Source of the DNA: Eubacterium sp.
GTDB lineage: Bacteria > Bacillota > Clostridia > Oscillospirales > Acutalibacteraceae
Length of the DNA: 7,304 bases
Direction: 5' to 3'
Assembly (NCBI GenBank): GCA_017543725.1
Contig: JAFYFO010000258.1
Coordinates: 1-7,304 of the forward strand
The first letter of the stretch is position 1; the number at the start of each line of letters is the position of its first letter. The notes under the pieces are model-generated. The model searched no databases and was not told the origin of the DNA. It was given only the letters and a program-made list of their open reading frames with translations. Positions 6,600 through 7,304 of this stretch are shown here, one piece after another. The position numbers and the translations under genes were made by a program.

Positions 6600-6628
6600 T
6601 TGATTTATAATATCCAATCTGTTATAAT
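6600..6628 (+). promoter_or_regulatory. Sigma-A promoter of the OppA-like gene
   Basis: TTGATT (6600-6605) and a perfect TATAAT (6623-6628) are separated by 17 nt. The start of transcription should be near 6635, about 22 nt before the ATG. It is back-to-back with the - strand promoter, with about 40 bases between the two -35 boxes. Confidence 0.85.
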
Positions 6629-6656
6629 ACTATCTAATAAATTGACGAGGCTGAAT

Positions 6657-7304
6657 ATGAAATCTCTTTTGAAAAAAACCATATCCCTTCTTCTCTGCGT
6701 TTGTTTTGCGGCAAGCGTTTTTTCCTCTTGCTCAAATAAAGAGAAGTTTATTGATTTCATTTTTCCTTTCTCGGGAAATGTCAACAGTTACGACCCCCAG
6801 GTTGCCTCAACCTCAGATGAATATCTGATTATTGAAAACACCTTTGAAGGGCTTATCAGAATGGATGACGAGGGTAAAATAACAAGCGGATGCGCTGAAA
6901 AATGGAATATCAGCGATAACAAACTTGTTTATACCTTCAATATCAAAAAAGGTCTTAAATGGGATATAAATACGGATAAATATAAAGAGGGTGAAAAGAA
7001 GGGCGAGTTTAAAGACAGCCGCCTTCAGATGCTCGGATATGAGTTTAATCCCGATATAACGGCAAAGGATTTCGTTTTTGCGCTCAGGCGCGCTGTTGAT
7101 AAAGAAACCGCCTGTCCGCTGTTTTCAAATTTTTCATCAATCAAAAATGCGGTTGAAATCAATTCGGGAAAGAAAAAGCCCTCCGAACTCGGAGTTCGCG
7201 CAGTTGATGACTACACTCTTGAAATAACGCTCAAAACTCCCGACGAAGCGTTTATGCAAACATTAACAAGCGCTGCGGCAATGCCCTGCAACGAGGAATT
7301 TTTC
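6657..7304 (+). CDS. OppA-type peptide ABC transporter substrate-binding lipoprotein (partial)
   Basis: The frame is open from ATG 6657 to the window edge, giving 216 residues of a protein that in this family is usually 500-600 long. GAGG at 6647-6650 is a modest ribosome binding site with a 6-nt gap. Residues 1-25 are a lipoprotein signal (MKSLLKK, hydrophobic core, FSSC with Cys25 as the lipidated residue). SBP_bac_5 features follow: ENTFEGLIRMDDEGKI (about 60-75), LVYTFNIKKGLKW (about 90-103), then ITAKDFVFALRRAVDKET (about 133-150). In this family the protein binds oligopeptides outside the membrane and delivers them to the OppBCDF permease. The C-terminus and any permease genes lie outside the window. 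Peptide is the likeliest ligand, but family members also bind other solutes. Confidence 0.9.
   Translation, partial: MKSLLKKTISLLLCVCFAASVFSSCSNKEKFIDFIFPFSGNVNSYDPQVASTSDEYLIIENTFEGLIRMDDEGKITSGCAEKWNISDNKLVYTFNIKKGLKWDINTDKYKEGEKKGEFKDSRLQMLGYEFNPDITAKDFVFALRRAVDKETACPLFSNFSSIKNAVEINSGKKKPSELGVRAVDDYTLEITLKTPDEAFMQTLTSAAAMPCNEEFF

Overview
The window looks like a chromosomal segment of an AT-rich, Gram-positive, probably gut-associated Clostridia (Oscillospiraceae/Ruminococcaceae-like). This rests on strong AGGAGG-type ribosome binding sites, near-consensus sigma-A promoters with 17-nt spacers, a Clostridia-like 58-residue ribosomal protein S21, and long secreted proteins built from fibronectin III (Fn3) and 'YTGK...DY' surface repeats. 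The taxonomic call is inference; no rRNA or marker beyond rpsU is present.

Layout. (1) 1-110: C-terminal tail of an unidentified + strand gene, closed by a strong hairpin terminator (114-141). (2) 246-3719, + strand: one long reading frame for a secreted transglutaminase-like cysteine protease/transglutaminase with a duplicated N-terminal module, a Cys-His-Asp core, a string of beta-rich surface repeats and a C-terminal lysine-rich Fn3 domain. It is split by a single in-frame TGA at 2334-2336. The frame is open on both sides, and the TGA falls where sister repeats carry Gly, so this is most simply a nonsense-interrupted gene of about 1157 codons. A 14-bp perfect-stem terminator (3713-3744) overlaps its final stop. 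(3) 3747-3797: a short intergenic repeat (14 bp x 2 tandem plus a GC hairpin) between two convergent terminators. (4) 3868-4044, - strand: rpsU (30S protein S21) starting at GTG, with a fully consensus promoter and its own terminator. (5) 4183-6501, - strand: a secreted NlpC/P60-like cysteine hydrolase followed by six Fn3 modules in an A-B-A-B-A-B order. (6) 6657 to the window end, + strand: the N-terminal part of an OppA-type (SBP_bac_5) peptide-binding lipoprotein, divergently transcribed from (5).

Working together: apart from rpsU, the identifiable genes act outside the membrane (two secreted cysteine-nucleophile enzymes with adhesive repeats, one peptide-binding lipoprotein). A role in cell-wall or surface-protein processing with peptide capture is plausible, but it is inferred from domains and proximity only. 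I see no CRISPR array, tRNA, rRNA, insertion sequence or phage gene, and no clear evidence of a wholly new system. The strongest oddities are the in-frame TGA, the duplicated N-terminal module and the alternating Fn3 array.
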